64,000 bases of DNA, from assembly GCA_900315175.1 (NCBI GenBank), contig OMYA01000008.1, positions 93,174-157,173 of the forward strand, written 5' to 3'. The position numbers and the translations under genes were made by a program. The DNA comes from an uncultured Bacteroidales bacterium. Lineage in GTDB: Bacteria > Bacteroidota > Bacteroidia > Bacteroidales > F082. How positions within the stretch are numbered: position 1 is the stretch's first letter; every line of letters starts with the position of its first letter. The notes under the pieces were generated by a model. The model was given only the letters and a program-made list of their open reading frames with translations. It did no database searches and was not told the DNA's origin. Below are positions 1 through 7,320 of the stretch, piece after piece.

Positions 1-172
1 AAACGAGACTGCTTTTATCAAATGTAATATAAGTCTCAACGTATGGTTTCGAATTTTCTCCAGGAGTGTCGAATACCGCATACGATATGTAAGCGTTCAA
101 TGATTTTTTCTGCTGGGCGCAAACCGTTATACCAAGCATTACCATTAAGCTGATAAAAAATAACTTTTTCAT
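1..172 (-). CDS. GWxTD-domain-type protein, N-terminal fragment
   Basis: Only the first 57 codons are in the window; the gene runs off the left edge. The product starts MKKLFFISLMVMLGITVCAQ, a signal peptide ending in an AxA-like site (VCAQ), followed by LNAYISYAVFDTPGENSKPY and VETYI. The pattern of YxxYAVFDTP followed by PYVETYI is what I know from the start of GWxTD-domain proteins of Bacteroidetes, which are exported and of unclear function. The GWxTD motif itself would lie outside the window. A -7 box (TATTTTTGC, complement of 197-205) and a TTGAC-like -33 box (near 233-238) precede it. An in-frame ATG nine bases upstream (179-181) is an alternative start. Confidence 0.6.
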   Translation of the reverse strand, partial: MKKLFFISLMVMLGITVCAQQKKSLNAYISYAVFDTPGENSKPYVETYITFDKSSLV

Positions 173-312
173 GATGCACATAATTTTGTTTCGAGTGCAA
201 AAATACTGCCATAAAAAAATTTTGTCAAGGATTTTGGAGGTGTTTTTTGTGGAAAAATGTGGAAGAAATCTTTGTAATTATCTGATTTACAGATGATTAC
301 GATGTGTTGATT

Positions 313-1809
313 TTAGTACTTGAAGGTGCTCAAAAAGCCTGGAATAAAATGATTTAATTCTTGTTGAGTGCCTAAAATATTCTCAATGCGGTTGCCTCGT
401 TTGTTGGCAGAACTATATGTTTGCTTGAGCAATACTGCGATTTCAAGGTTTGAGAAGCCCATGAAGCTTAAAATGATAAATCTGATATCAGCGGGAGTTA
501 GTGCTGGGTAAGTGTTTGATAATGAATGTATTAAATTGGGGAATGACTCGTTAAAAGTGGTGGTGAGTGTTACCAATTTGACTTTTGTCAATGCGAGTCG
601 AGGATAGTCGCCAACTGTTTTTGTCAAAATCTCTTTGCCTTCAAGAGAGGCTTTGATGTCCTTGTAAATCTTGGAGTTTACAAATAGTTCACAATCTTCT
701 TCATGGGTGCGTTTGGGGGTCTCAACGGTTGTTTCAGCAGGTTTGCGAAACACTATTACACCTACTATTAATAGAACGATAACCGCAATCAGAATCCATA
801 TTAAAATATTGAAACTGTTGGATTTAGTTGATTTGTTCGGGCTATTGTCAACGACAAATTTCTCGTAAATGTTGTCGAGTTCCATTTTAACAGGTGTGAG
901 GCGTGCTTCTGCCGATTGTGCTTTTGCCTGATATTGAGCGTAGAATAGTTCTTTGTCGTGTTGGTTGAGTGAGAAGTAGATGCTTGCGAGCATTTCGGCA
1001 GCTTCCACTTTGATTTTTTTGTCGCCATCTTCAAAACATTTCAGCAAATAGGGTAGAGCAGTGTCAAATTTGTTGTTGTAATAAAAATGGCATGCTGTAA
1101 AATACTGAAACTCAATTAGATGCAGCGATTTTGTCCACATTCTTCCATATATGGAATCGGCTGAATTTATATCTGAAATGTCGTATAAAGCTATTCCTTT
1201 TTTAATTTGTATGAGGTCATATTGTTCTTCAGTAAGGTTTTTCTTCTCTTCGGCAGTCTCATAGTTGAGAAGCGCAATGTTTGATATATGGTTGTGCAGA
1301 TACAGGTCACCTATTTTTAACAGCATGTCTATGACTTCATGTTGGCGACTGGCGTTTTCGAACTGTAAAAGTGCCTGGTCGTAAAAATAGGAGGCTGGTT
1401 TCAAGCTGTTGACATCGGAGTAGACGTCGCCAATATTGTCGAGAATCTGTCCGAGATAATGAAAATCGTCGTTGTCGGTTTCTTTTTTCAAAGAGATAAG
1501 GGCTTTTTGTGAATCGTATGACTCAATAAAAGCTTTTGCGGCATTAAGATAATCAGATTTTTTGTGCTCTTTTCTGCCTTTTTGGAAGAAAATTTGTGAC
1601 TTTTTTTCAAGAAAAATGGGGTTGTTGGCGTAAAAATCGGAACAGCTGTCGGCGATTTTAGCCAATTTTTCGACATGCTCGTCGGTGTTTTCATAACTGT
1701 TTTTAAAGTCCATAATCTCTGTAGGTATGGATTTTTTGTTACAAGCATCAAAGCATAATGCTGTGAGTAACAATGAAATAAAAACAATATGTCGATAAAA
1801 CAGCTTCAT
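313..1809 (-). CDS. TPR-repeat membrane protein with C-terminal HTH, putative regulator
   Basis: 498 aa. The N-terminus (MKLFYRHIVFISLLLTALC) is a signal sequence, possibly of a lipoprotein. Residues about 30-300 are helical and TPR-like (for example NKFDTALPYLLKCFEDGDKK). One transmembrane segment follows at about 332-352 (NILIWILIAVIVLLIVGVIV), then a cytoplasmic tail ending in a LuxR-like helix-turn-helix at about 440-480 (LTPADIRFIILSFMGFSNLE). This is the plan of Bacteroidetes TPR-TM-HTH proteins thought to be membrane-bound transcription regulators; the inducing signal is unknown. The longest frame starts four codons earlier at 1821, but a -7 box TATCTTTG lies between the two ATGs, so 1809 is preferred. 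Only nine bases separate the box from the ATG, so the mRNA may be nearly leaderless. Confidence 0.7.
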   Translation of the reverse strand: MKLFYRHIVFISLLLTALCFDACNKKSIPTEIMDFKNSYENTDEHVEKLAKIADSCSDFYANNPIFLEKKSQIFFQKGRKEHKKSDYLNAAKAFIESYDSQKALISLKKETDNDDFHYLGQILDNIGDVYSDVNSLKPASYFYDQALLQFENASRQHEVIDMLLKIGDLYLHNHISNIALLNYETAEEKKNLTEEQYDLIQIKKGIALYDISDINSADSIYGRMWTKSLHLIEFQYFTACHFYYNNKFDTALPYLLKCFEDGDKKIKVEAAEMLASIYFSLNQHDKELFYAQYQAKAQSAEARLTPVKMELDNIYEKFVVDNSPNKSTKSNSFNILIWILIAVIVLLIVGVIVFRKPAETTVETPKRTHEEDCELFVNSKIYKDIKASLEGKEILTKTVGDYPRLALTKVKLVTLTTTFNESFPNLIHSLSNTYPALTPADIRFIILSFMGFSNLEIAVLLKQTYSSANKRGNRIENILGTQQELNHFIPGFLSTFKY

Positions 1810-1889
1810 AAGCGGGAACAAAGATAGGGCATTTTTTCGAGAAAATTAAAAAATTTTTCAAAAAAATGTTGTTGCATTAAAAACTTTTG

Positions 1890-1897
1890 TATTTTTG
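1890..1897 (+). promoter_or_regulatory. Bacteroidetes-type -7 box of the tRNA-Ser pair
   Basis: TATTTTTG lies four bases upstream of the first tRNA, with TTG triplets about 15-18 bases further upstream. It fits the TTG-N(17-23)-TAnnTTTG promoter described for Bacteroides. Both tRNAs probably share it, because no second box is seen between them. Confidence 0.7.
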
Positions 1898-1901
1898 CAG
1901 C

Positions 1902-1986
1902 GGAGATATGGCAGAGCGGTCGATCGCGGCGGTCTTGAAAACCGTTATACAGAAATGTATCGGGGGTTCGAATCCCTCTGTCTCCG
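1902..1986 (+). tRNA. tRNA-Ser (anticodon UGA)
   Basis: Acceptor arms GGAGATA and TGTCTCC pair over seven bases with one G-U. The anticodon loop CTTGAAA gives TGA. There is a long variable arm as in class II tRNAs, and a T arm with GGTTCGAATCC. CCA is not encoded. 85 nt including the discriminator G. Confidence 0.95.
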
Positions 1987-2034
1987 CTGAGAAAGCAACT
2001 CTGAAGGGTTGCTTTTATTTTGTAAAAAGGTTTG

Positions 2035-2121
2035 GGAGAGATGCCAGAGTGGTCGAATGGGGCGGTCTCGAAAACCGTTGAACGCTTTCGCGTTCCAAGG
2101 GTTCGAATCCCTTTCTCTCCG
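2035..2121 (+). tRNA. tRNA-Ser (anticodon CGA)
   Basis: Acceptor arms GGAGAGA and TCTCTCC pair fully. The anticodon loop CTCGAAA gives CGA. The long variable arm (TTGAACGCTTTCGCGTTCCAA) marks a class II tRNA; the T arm is GGTTCGAATCC. It lies 48 bases after the UGA tRNA-Ser with no terminator between, so the two are likely one transcript. Confidence 0.95.
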
Positions 2122-2128
2122 CGATTTA

Positions 2129-2161
2129 GACCTCAGACGTTCTAGTCTGGGGTCTTTTTTT
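2129..2161 (+). terminator. Rho-independent terminator of the tRNA-Ser operon
   Basis: GACCTCAGAC (2129-2138) pairs with GTCTGGGGTC (2145-2154) over ten positions with one G-U pair, closed by a six-base loop and followed by seven T. Confidence 0.9.
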
Positions 2162-2453
2162 GACGGGATTTACAAGATTTTTATAGACAGGATTTACAGG
2201 ATTTACAAGATTTTTATAGGCAGGATTGACAGGATTTGCAAGTTTTTTTAGACAGGATTTACAGGATTTACAAGATTTTTATAGACAGGATTTACAGGAT
2301 TTACAAGATTTTTATAGGCAGGATTGACAGGATTTGCAAGTTTTTTTAGACAGGATTGACAGGATTTGCAAGTTTTTTTAGACAGGATTGACAGGATTTA
2401 CAAGATAATGTTAGGGTGGTCCTTTATCCTGTTAATCTTGTAAATCCTGTCTA
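2162..2453. repeat. Tandem array of 32-33 bp GACAGGATT units with an inverted end copy
   Basis: Eight head-to-tail units, starting near 2162, 2186, 2219, 2251, 2284, 2317, 2349 and 2381. Each begins with GACAGGATT or GGCAGGATT and ends in CAAGATTTTTATA or CAAGTTTTTTTA. Two subtypes alternate (TTTACAAG versus TTTGCAAG), so larger blocks have been duplicated. The first unit lacks nine bases. At 2424-2453 the same sequence returns on the other strand, where ATCTTGTAAATCCTGTC is the exact complement of 2390-2406, so the end can fold into a 17-bp hairpin. No spacers and no coding content. This fills most of the gap between the tRNAs and hsp20. Confidence 0.9.
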
Positions 2454-2469
2454 AAATAATATTTAACAT

Positions 2470-2500
2470 GTCAAAATGTCATCGAATGCGTCATTTTGTC
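2470..2500. promoter_or_regulatory. Inverted repeat upstream of hsp20, possible regulator site
   Basis: GTCAAAATG (2470-2478) and CATTTTGTC (2492-2500) are near-complements (CAAAATG/CATTTTG exact) with 13 bases between. They sit 14-44 bases upstream of a sigma-54-like element, where activator or repressor sites are common. The protein that binds is not known. Confidence 0.35.
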
Positions 2501-2513
2501 CGAAACAACCCTC

Positions 2514-2529
2514 TGGCACATTATTTGAA
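2514..2529 (+). promoter_or_regulatory. Sigma-54-like -24/-12 element before hsp20
   Basis: TGGCACATTATTTGAA compares with the sigma-54 consensus TGGCACR-N4-TTGCW: the -24 half is perfect, the -12 half has TTGAA instead of TTGCA. It ends 76 bases before the hsp20 ATG. No clear TAnnTTTG box was seen in this interval. Inference only. Confidence 0.4.
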
Positions 2530-2605
2530 TATATTCCTGTCGAAAGCCGATGCGAAAGCTGAGGCGAAAAAAGATTGTTTAACAAAAATTATGGAGGTAT
2601 AAATT

Positions 2606-3028
2606 ATGTTACCAGTATTTAAAAACAGTTGGTTCCCAACAGTATTTGACGAATTCTTCGACAGTGATTTAATGCCTCGTGCCAACACAACAGCACCGGC
2701 AGTCAACGTGAAAGAGGACGATAAGGCCTACACAATGGAGCTCGCAGCACCAGGCATCAGAAAAGAGTTCTGCCGCGTGAACATCAACGAGGACGGTAAT
2801 CTGAACATCGCCATCGAGAATAAGACAGAACATAAAGACGAAGATCACAAACACCACTATCTGCGTCGTGAGTTCTCGTACACCAACTACGAACAGAACT
2901 ACACTTTGCCTGATGACGTGGAAACTGATAAGATCTCCGCAAAAGTCGAACACGGTATCCTGACCGTAGTACTGCCAAAGAAGACTAAACAAGAAATGAA
3001 GATTTCGAAGAACATTGATGTTCTTTAA
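2606..3028 (+). CDS. Hsp20/alpha-crystallin family small heat-shock protein
   Basis: 140 aa, the usual length for a bacterial small heat-shock protein. These form oligomers in the cytoplasm and hold unfolding proteins until DnaK/ClpB refold them. The alpha-crystallin domain spans about residues 30-130, with the conserved A-x-G-x-R-K-like stretch APGIRKEFCRVN, the YLRREFSY strand and GILTVVLPK near the end. A rather good ribosome site (TGGAGG seven bases before ATG) fixes the start; such sites are rare in this window. The gene stands alone behind a possible sigma-54 promoter and ends at a strong terminator. Confidence 0.93.
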   Translation: MLPVFKNSWFPTVFDEFFDSDLMPRANTTAPAVNVKEDDKAYTMELAAPGIRKEFCRVNINEDGNLNIAIENKTEHKDEDHKHHYLRREFSYTNYEQNYTLPDDVETDKISAKVEHGILTVVLPKKTKQEMKISKNIDVL

Positions 3029-3059
3029 AAGTTGAGAGTTGAGAGTTTAGAGTTTAGAG

Positions 3060-3098
3060 AGCGCGAAGCGACCTTCATGGTTACTTCGCGCTTTTATT
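3060..3098 (+). terminator. Terminator of hsp20
   Basis: AGCGCGAAG (3060-3068) pairs with CTTCGCGCT (3084-3092). The inner bases GACC/GGTT extend the stem, and a T-rich run follows. The metal exporter gene converges from the other side. Confidence 0.85.
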
Positions 3099-3123
3099 TA
3101 TCTTTTAACTTTTAACTTTTATC

Positions 3124-4314
3124 TTAAAATCCGATTAGAAGCCCCGCGATTCCTACAGCTAATCCCAACACAATCTTAATGCCCTTTGAGAGGACGAAGG
3201 CCCGGCGTGACTCGGCAAGCAACGGCAATGCCCCATGTCCGTCCTGAACTATCGAACTGGCTAACAAGATGCTCAATGGCAATGTGCCGTTGGCAAACAA
3301 CAACACGAAAATCAAATGCGGACCTGACTGTGGAATGATTCCGATTAAAATCGCAATTAATAATACGATATATGGGTTTTTAGTTACAACGCCTTGAATA
3401 TCAACGAAATAGTTGATGACCGTCAAGGCTATCATAACACCTAAAGTCCAGAGAAAGACCTTCGGGAGATGTACCTTGATGACATGTTCCCAGATGTGCT
3501 CTTCGAGGAAATGCTCCTTGGCGACAATGACAATCACAAGGATTATCGAGAACATCGCGAGGAGTGTGTAACGTATCCAGTCGGCCTCGCCCTCATGATT
3601 GTGATGATGCCCTTCGTGATGATGGTGCTCGTCACAATCAAAATGCTCATGATTATGATAATCAACGACTTCGTGATGATGATCGCCTTCAAACGACTCT
3701 ATCGCCATCTCTTCGCTTTGTCCGCCCATCAGTATGTTGAGCTGGTGCTCTCCGTTGATGACGCCGCTCAAAATCAGTCCTAAAACCATGACGCACATCG
3801 CGATAAGTAAGGCTCTCACAAAAGTGAAATTCTTGAAATTCTTTCTGACCGTATGCTCGTGATGGTGATGATGGCATTCTGGCTCGTCGTGCAGAGGGAA
3901 TGACATCTCCGACAGTCCGATGAATTTGTTTTTCATCGTCAGTTGGAGGATGCCGCCTATGACTATTGCTGCTACGAATAATATAACGGTGATTTTCAAT
4001 GCGTCGCCGGGGAAGAGCGAGAACATGAAAAACGCCTCGTCGCCTGCAGTAGCTATCAACGCAGCCATCAGAGCGGGAAAGTTCACGACACGATGGACAT
4101 ACAGCGACACTATGGTGTAGGTGCCAAGACATCCCGGAATAACACCCATCAGAGCACCTATTAATATCTGCACCCATGGCGACGCCTGTAGCCGTTTTGA
4201 CCATAATCCGTCGGTTTTCACGTTGATGTATTCAATGATAATCATCAGGCCGATGACGAATGCGGTGATGATAAGTGTCTGCTGCAGAATAAGATACAAT
4301 GTATGTAATGTCAT
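3124..4314 (-). CDS. Putative heavy-metal or manganese exporter (ArsP_2-like permease)
   Basis: 396 aa, about ten hydrophobic segments in two halves (residues 10-135 and 165-396). Each half carries a related glycine/proline signature: GALMGVIPGCLGTYT near 52-66 and AILIGIIPQSGPHLIF near 320-335. This two-fold plan fits the ArsP_2 family of putative ten-TM heavy-metal exporters, which NCBI often labels putative manganese transporter. Two cytoplasmic or periplasmic loops are very rich in histidine: ECHHHHHEH near 148 and a longer loop at about 208-240 with some 20 His plus Asp/Glu and one Cys, probably a metal-binding buffer. The substrate cannot be read from sequence. It is transcribed divergently from rimM out of a mirror-image promoter. 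Confidence 0.72.
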   Translation of the reverse strand: MTLHTLYLILQQTLIITAFVIGLMIIIEYINVKTDGLWSKRLQASPWVQILIGALMGVIPGCLGTYTIVSLYVHRVVNFPALMAALIATAGDEAFFMFSLFPGDALKITVILFVAAIVIGGILQLTMKNKFIGLSEMSFPLHDEPECHHHHHEHTVRKNFKNFTFVRALLIAMCVMVLGLILSGVINGEHQLNILMGGQSEEMAIESFEGDHHHEVVDYHNHEHFDCDEHHHHEGHHHNHEGEADWIRYTLLAMFSIILVIVIVAKEHFLEEHIWEHVIKVHLPKVFLWTLGVMIALTVINYFVDIQGVVTKNPYIVLLIAILIGIIPQSGPHLIFVLLFANGTLPLSILLASSIVQDGHGALPLLAESRRAFVLSKGIKIVLGLAVGIAGLLIGF

Positions 4315-4335
4315 GTTTTTTTAAAATTTACATCG

Positions 4336-4368
4336 TGCAAAGATAACTTAAAAATGCTTATCTTTGCA
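4336..4368. promoter_or_regulatory. Mirror-image divergent promoter (metal exporter / rimM)
   Basis: TGCAAAGATAA (4336-4346) and TTATCTTTGCA (4358-4368) are perfect 11-base complements separated by 11 bases. Each arm is a full Bacteroidetes -7 box (TATCTTTGCA), the left one firing leftward into the exporter gene and the right one firing rightward into rimM. The ATGs lie 22 bases (exporter) and 12 bases (rimM) beyond the arms. Two RNA polymerases could not occupy both boxes at once. Confidence 0.75.
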
Positions 4369-4380
4369 AAAAATATAATT

Positions 4381-4908
4381 ATGACAAAAGACGACTGCTT
4401 TTTCTTTGGTAAGATTACGAAAACACACGGTTTGAAAGGCGAACTGACCGTCAAGCTCGATGTGGCAAATCCTGTTGATTTCAAAGATTTGAGATACTTT
4501 TTGATTGAAGATAGAGGCAATCTTATTCCTTATTTTATTGAAAATCAAAAGATTAATGGCGATAGGATGATTGTGCAGCTTCAGGATGTGAAAAAGGTGG
4601 AACAGGCTGTCGCTTTTATGGGAAAGGCTGTTTTTTTACCTAATGAACTTATGCCTGAACTCGATGAAGATGATTTTTATTTCAAAGAAATTGTAGGTTT
4701 TAAGATGATAGATGCGCTTAAGGGCGAAATAGGGGCGATTTCCGATGTTTTGGAGTATCCGACACAGGCTGTGATTCAAGTGATGAAGGATGGGAAGGAG
4801 ATTTTGATTCCAATTCACGACGACATTATTCAGAAGGTCGATAAAAAAGCTAAAACATTGACCGTCAAGACTCCGGAAGGATTGATAGACATGTATCTCA
4901 ATATGTGA
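4381..4908 (+). CDS. rimM: Ribosome maturation factor RimM
   Basis: 175 aa. RimM binds ribosomal protein S19 in the 30S head and helps 16S rRNA maturation. The N-terminal barrel starts with FFFGKITKTHGLKGELTVKL (about residues 6-25), the hallmark of the family. The C-terminal PRC-barrel has EIVGFKMID and ILIPIHDDIIQKVD. The open frame extends nine codons upstream to 4354, but that ATG lies ahead of the -7 box TATCTTTG (4359-4366), so MTKDDCFFFG at 4381 is chosen. The stop is four bases from the trmN6 start, so the two are co-transcribed. In other bacteria rimM is followed by trmD; here another tRNA methylase follows. Confidence 0.93.
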   Translation: MTKDDCFFFGKITKTHGLKGELTVKLDVANPVDFKDLRYFLIEDRGNLIPYFIENQKINGDRMIVQLQDVKKVEQAVAFMGKAVFLPNELMPELDEDDFYFKEIVGFKMIDALKGEIGAISDVLEYPTQAVIQVMKDGKEILIPIHDDIIQKVDKKAKTLTVKTPEGLIDMYLNM

Positions 4909-4911
4909 TTT

Positions 4912-5622
4912 ATGGATTGTCGTCCGTTTTTCTTCAAAAAATTTGGTCTTTTTCATCATCGCTCGACCATGAAAATCGGGACGGATGCCATTTTGCTTGC
5001 CCGTTGGACGGAAGTGTCTGATAATGATGATGTTATAGATATTGGTACAGGCTGTGGCTTGATTCCCCTGATGCTGGCGCAAAAAGGCATAAAAAGTGCC
5101 GATGCAGTGGAAATCGATAACGATTCTTACGAGGAAGCGGCGCAAAATTTCAGCAATTCAGCGTGGAATTCACGACTTTCAGCCATTCATGACGACATTA
5201 AGCATTACGCTGAAATATGTGAGAAAAAGTATGATTTGGTGGTGTCAAATCCTCCGTTTTATTTCGGTGACAACATTCCTGAAAAGGCGAAAAAAGGTTT
5301 GGCTCGTCATACCAATACATTGAGTTACAATGATTTGCTTTCTTCTGTAAAAAAAATAATGAAGCCGGAAGGTAGGTTTTCTTTGGTGCTGCCAGCCATA
5401 GAATCGAAGACATTTCTGAAAGATGCTGAAAATCAAGGTTTTTATCTTGAAAAAGAATTATTAATTGTCCCGATTGAAGGCAAAGAACCAAATCGAATCA
5501 ATATGCAACTTGTTGTAAATCAAGTTAATAGTATTAAAACAGAGACTTTCGTGTTAAGGCATCCGGATCATTCTTTCACAAAAGAATACAAAGACTTTTT
5601 AAAAGATTACTATTTGCATTGA
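4912..5622 (+). CDS. trmN6: tRNA1(Val) (adenine(37)-N6)-methyltransferase
   Basis: 236 aa class I SAM-dependent methyltransferase. The SAM-binding motif I is DIGTGCGLIPL at about residues 43-53, and the catalytic motif is NPPFY at about 113-117, as in the N6-adenine methylases. The N-terminal signature FFFKKFGLFHHRSTMKIGTD is that of the TrmN6/YfiC family, which methylates A37 of tRNA-Val. Second gene of the rimM operon, three bases after its stop. Confident at the family level; the exact tRNA target is by analogy. Confidence 0.87.
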   Translation: MDCRPFFFKKFGLFHHRSTMKIGTDAILLARWTEVSDNDDVIDIGTGCGLIPLMLAQKGIKSADAVEIDNDSYEEAAQNFSNSAWNSRLSAIHDDIKHYAEICEKKYDLVVSNPPFYFGDNIPEKAKKGLARHTNTLSYNDLLSSVKKIMKPEGRFSLVLPAIESKTFLKDAENQGFYLEKELLIVPIEGKEPNRINMQLVVNQVNSIKTETFVLRHPDHSFTKEYKDFLKDYYLH

Positions 5623-5652
5623 AAAAAGTAGTAACTTTGCAAAAAATTTTTT

Positions 5653-6003
5653 ATGTTTAAACTGATAATCACAGCGATAATACAATCGGCATTCCTTGCT
5701 GTCGCCCAATTTTTCATGAAAGTTGGCATGGACAAGGTAGCAGATTACAGCATGTCGTGGGCTTTTTTAAGGAGTTTCCTGAACTGGCAGCTCGGCTTGT
5801 CGTTGCTTCTTTATATCATCGCGATGGTTATTTACATGTTTATGCTTAAAAGTTTTTCATTGTCATTGGTTTACCCACTTACAAGTATAAGTTACATCTT
5901 TACAATCCTTCTGGCGATGATATTCCTTGGAGAAGCAGTTCCAGTAGTCAGGTGGATGGGCGTCCTTTTCGTGATGCTCGGTGTTGGAATGATAGCAAGA
6001 TAG
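5653..6003 (+). CDS. Small four-helix DMT/EamA-type membrane protein
   Basis: 116 aa with four hydrophobic helices (about 2-20, 38-60, 66-90, 94-115), the size of small multidrug resistance and ArnE-like proteins, which work as dimers. The segment SLSLVYPLTSISYIFTILLA followed by LGEAVPVVRWMGVLFVMLGV matches the second half of an EamA repeat. The substrate is unknown. It has its own -7 box (TAACTTTGCA, about 5632-5641) shortly upstream and is followed after 10 bases by the next gene. Confidence 0.7.
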   Translation: MFKLIITAIIQSAFLAVAQFFMKVGMDKVADYSMSWAFLRSFLNWQLGLSLLLYIIAMVIYMFMLKSFSLSLVYPLTSISYIFTILLAMIFLGEAVPVVRWMGVLFVMLGVGMIAR

Positions 6004-6013
6004 TTTATTTGAT

Positions 6014-6349
6014 ATGAGAAAAGTATTGTTATTCAGTGCTTTAGCACTTTCGTTCATGATGGTTTCATGCACCAATCCCCTTGTCGGAACATGGGTGCAG
6101 CCGAGTACAAGTTATACTCAGGAACAGGGCTTCGTTTTGTATAAAGACGGCAGCGCTGAAGATGTCAACATAGATTTTGTGACTTTCAAATCATGGGAAA
6201 AGAAAGACGATATGCTGATTTTGAAGGGCGAGAATACCGGTTCGATAAAAGGACAATTTACCGACACTCTTATCATTGAAAAAGTGACAGATAATGAGCT
6301 TACACTTTCGCAATCAGGATATTCAGTCAAATATAAGAAGAAAAATTAA
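6014..6349 (+). CDS. Lipocalin-like lipoprotein
   Basis: 111 aa. A lipoprotein signal peptide with lipobox ALSFMMVSC (Cys about 19) precedes a small beta-rich domain that starts NPLVGTW, the opening motif of lipocalin-like domains in Bacteroidetes, and continues in alternating strands (GFVLYKDGSAEDVN, LILKGENTGS, DTLIIEKV). Likely anchored to the inner face of the outer membrane or the periplasmic membrane; ligand unknown. Positioned 10 bases after the DMT gene and 14 before the carbamate kinase gene, so probably in one transcript with them, though a shared role is not evident. Confidence 0.65.
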   Translation: MRKVLLFSALALSFMMVSCTNPLVGTWVQPSTSYTQEQGFVLYKDGSAEDVNIDFVTFKSWEKKDDMLILKGENTGSIKGQFTDTLIIEKVTDNELTLSQSGYSVKYKKKN

Positions 6350-6363
6350 TAATAGATACAGAC

Positions 6364-7302
6364 ATGAGTAAATTAGTTGTTGTAGCTCTCGGCGGTAACG
6401 CTTTGTTGAGAAGCAATCAAAAAGGAACTTATAAAGAACAGATTGACAATGTTGCTGACACTTGTGAGGCATTGATGAGCTTCATAAAAAACGGTGATAA
6501 TCTGATTATCGGTCACGGTAACGGTCCGCAAGTCGGCAATGTGATGCTTCAGCATGAGGCTGGTGCCAAGATGTTTGAAGTGCAGGCTATGCCTATGGAT
6601 TTTTGTGTTTCTGAGACACAAGGGTCAATAGGTTATCTCATTGAGACTGGATTCCGTAAAGTGCTTTCGAAACATGGATTTAAGCATAATATCGTCACTT
6701 TGGTGACGCGTGTTTTGGTTGATGGCAACGATCCGATGTTCAAGAATCCTACGAAGCCTGTCGGTCCATATTATGAGAAGGAAGAGGCAGAGGAATATGC
6801 CGCCACCACTGGCGCTATTTTCAAAGAAGACCCTAAGGGCAGAGGCTGGCGTAAAGTCGTGGCATCACCAAAGCCATTGGAAATCAATAACATAGAATTG
6901 GTTGAACAGCTTGCAAGAGGAGGGAATATCGTAGTGACCGTTGGTGGCGGTGGTATTCCGGTGATTGAGAAAGAAGGCTACTATGTTGGCGTTGAGGCTG
7001 TTATCGACAAAGACCTTGCTTCGTCATTGGCAGCAGTGCAAGTCAAAGCGGATGAGTTCTACATCTTGACAGATGTTCCGCAGGCTTATATCAATTTCCG
7101 CAAGGAAAACGAACAGGCTCTCGGTAGAATTACCGTTGCAGAAGCCAAGAAATATCTTGAAGAAGGTCAGTTCACTGAGGGCTCGATGGCACCAAAGATG
7201 CGCGCAGCCATCAAGTTTGTTGAGGAAACAGGTCATGAGGCAGTCATCACTGACGCCACAAGCCTCGGAAACCCGAGCGCAGGAACACGTATCGTTAAGT
7301 AG
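6364..7302 (+). CDS. arcC: Carbamate kinase
   Basis: 312 aa, the normal length. It transfers phosphate between carbamoyl phosphate and ADP, making ATP at the end of arginine/citrulline or purine degradation. The amino-acid kinase fold shows VVALGGNALL at residues 5-14, IGHGNGPQVGN at about 49-59, TVGGGGIPV near 197-205 and the DKDLASSLAA nucleotide-binding region near 217. No arginine deiminase or ornithine carbamoyltransferase lies in the window, so its pathway here is open. The 3' end carries a weak hairpin (TAGTTTA/TAAACTA, 7300-7323) that overlaps the ends of both arcC and dnaB. Confidence 0.93.
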   Translation: MSKLVVVALGGNALLRSNQKGTYKEQIDNVADTCEALMSFIKNGDNLIIGHGNGPQVGNVMLQHEAGAKMFEVQAMPMDFCVSETQGSIGYLIETGFRKVLSKHGFKHNIVTLVTRVLVDGNDPMFKNPTKPVGPYYEKEEAEEYAATTGAIFKEDPKGRGWRKVVASPKPLEINNIELVEQLARGGNIVVTVGGGGIPVIEKEGYYVGVEAVIDKDLASSLAAVQVKADEFYILTDVPQAYINFRKENEQALGRITVAEAKKYLEEGQFTEGSMAPKMRAAIKFVEETGHEAVITDATSLGNPSAGTRIVK

Positions 7303-7320
7303 TTTATTGTTTACGGTAAA

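Noticed and set aside
1887..2251. Two open frames across the tRNA genes
   Set aside because: They read through two clear tRNA-Ser genes and a terminator into repeats; not protein genes.
2162..2413. CRISPR-like array of 32-33 bp repeats
   Set aside because: Units are joined head to tail with no unique spacers, and no cas genes are near; it is a simple tandem array.
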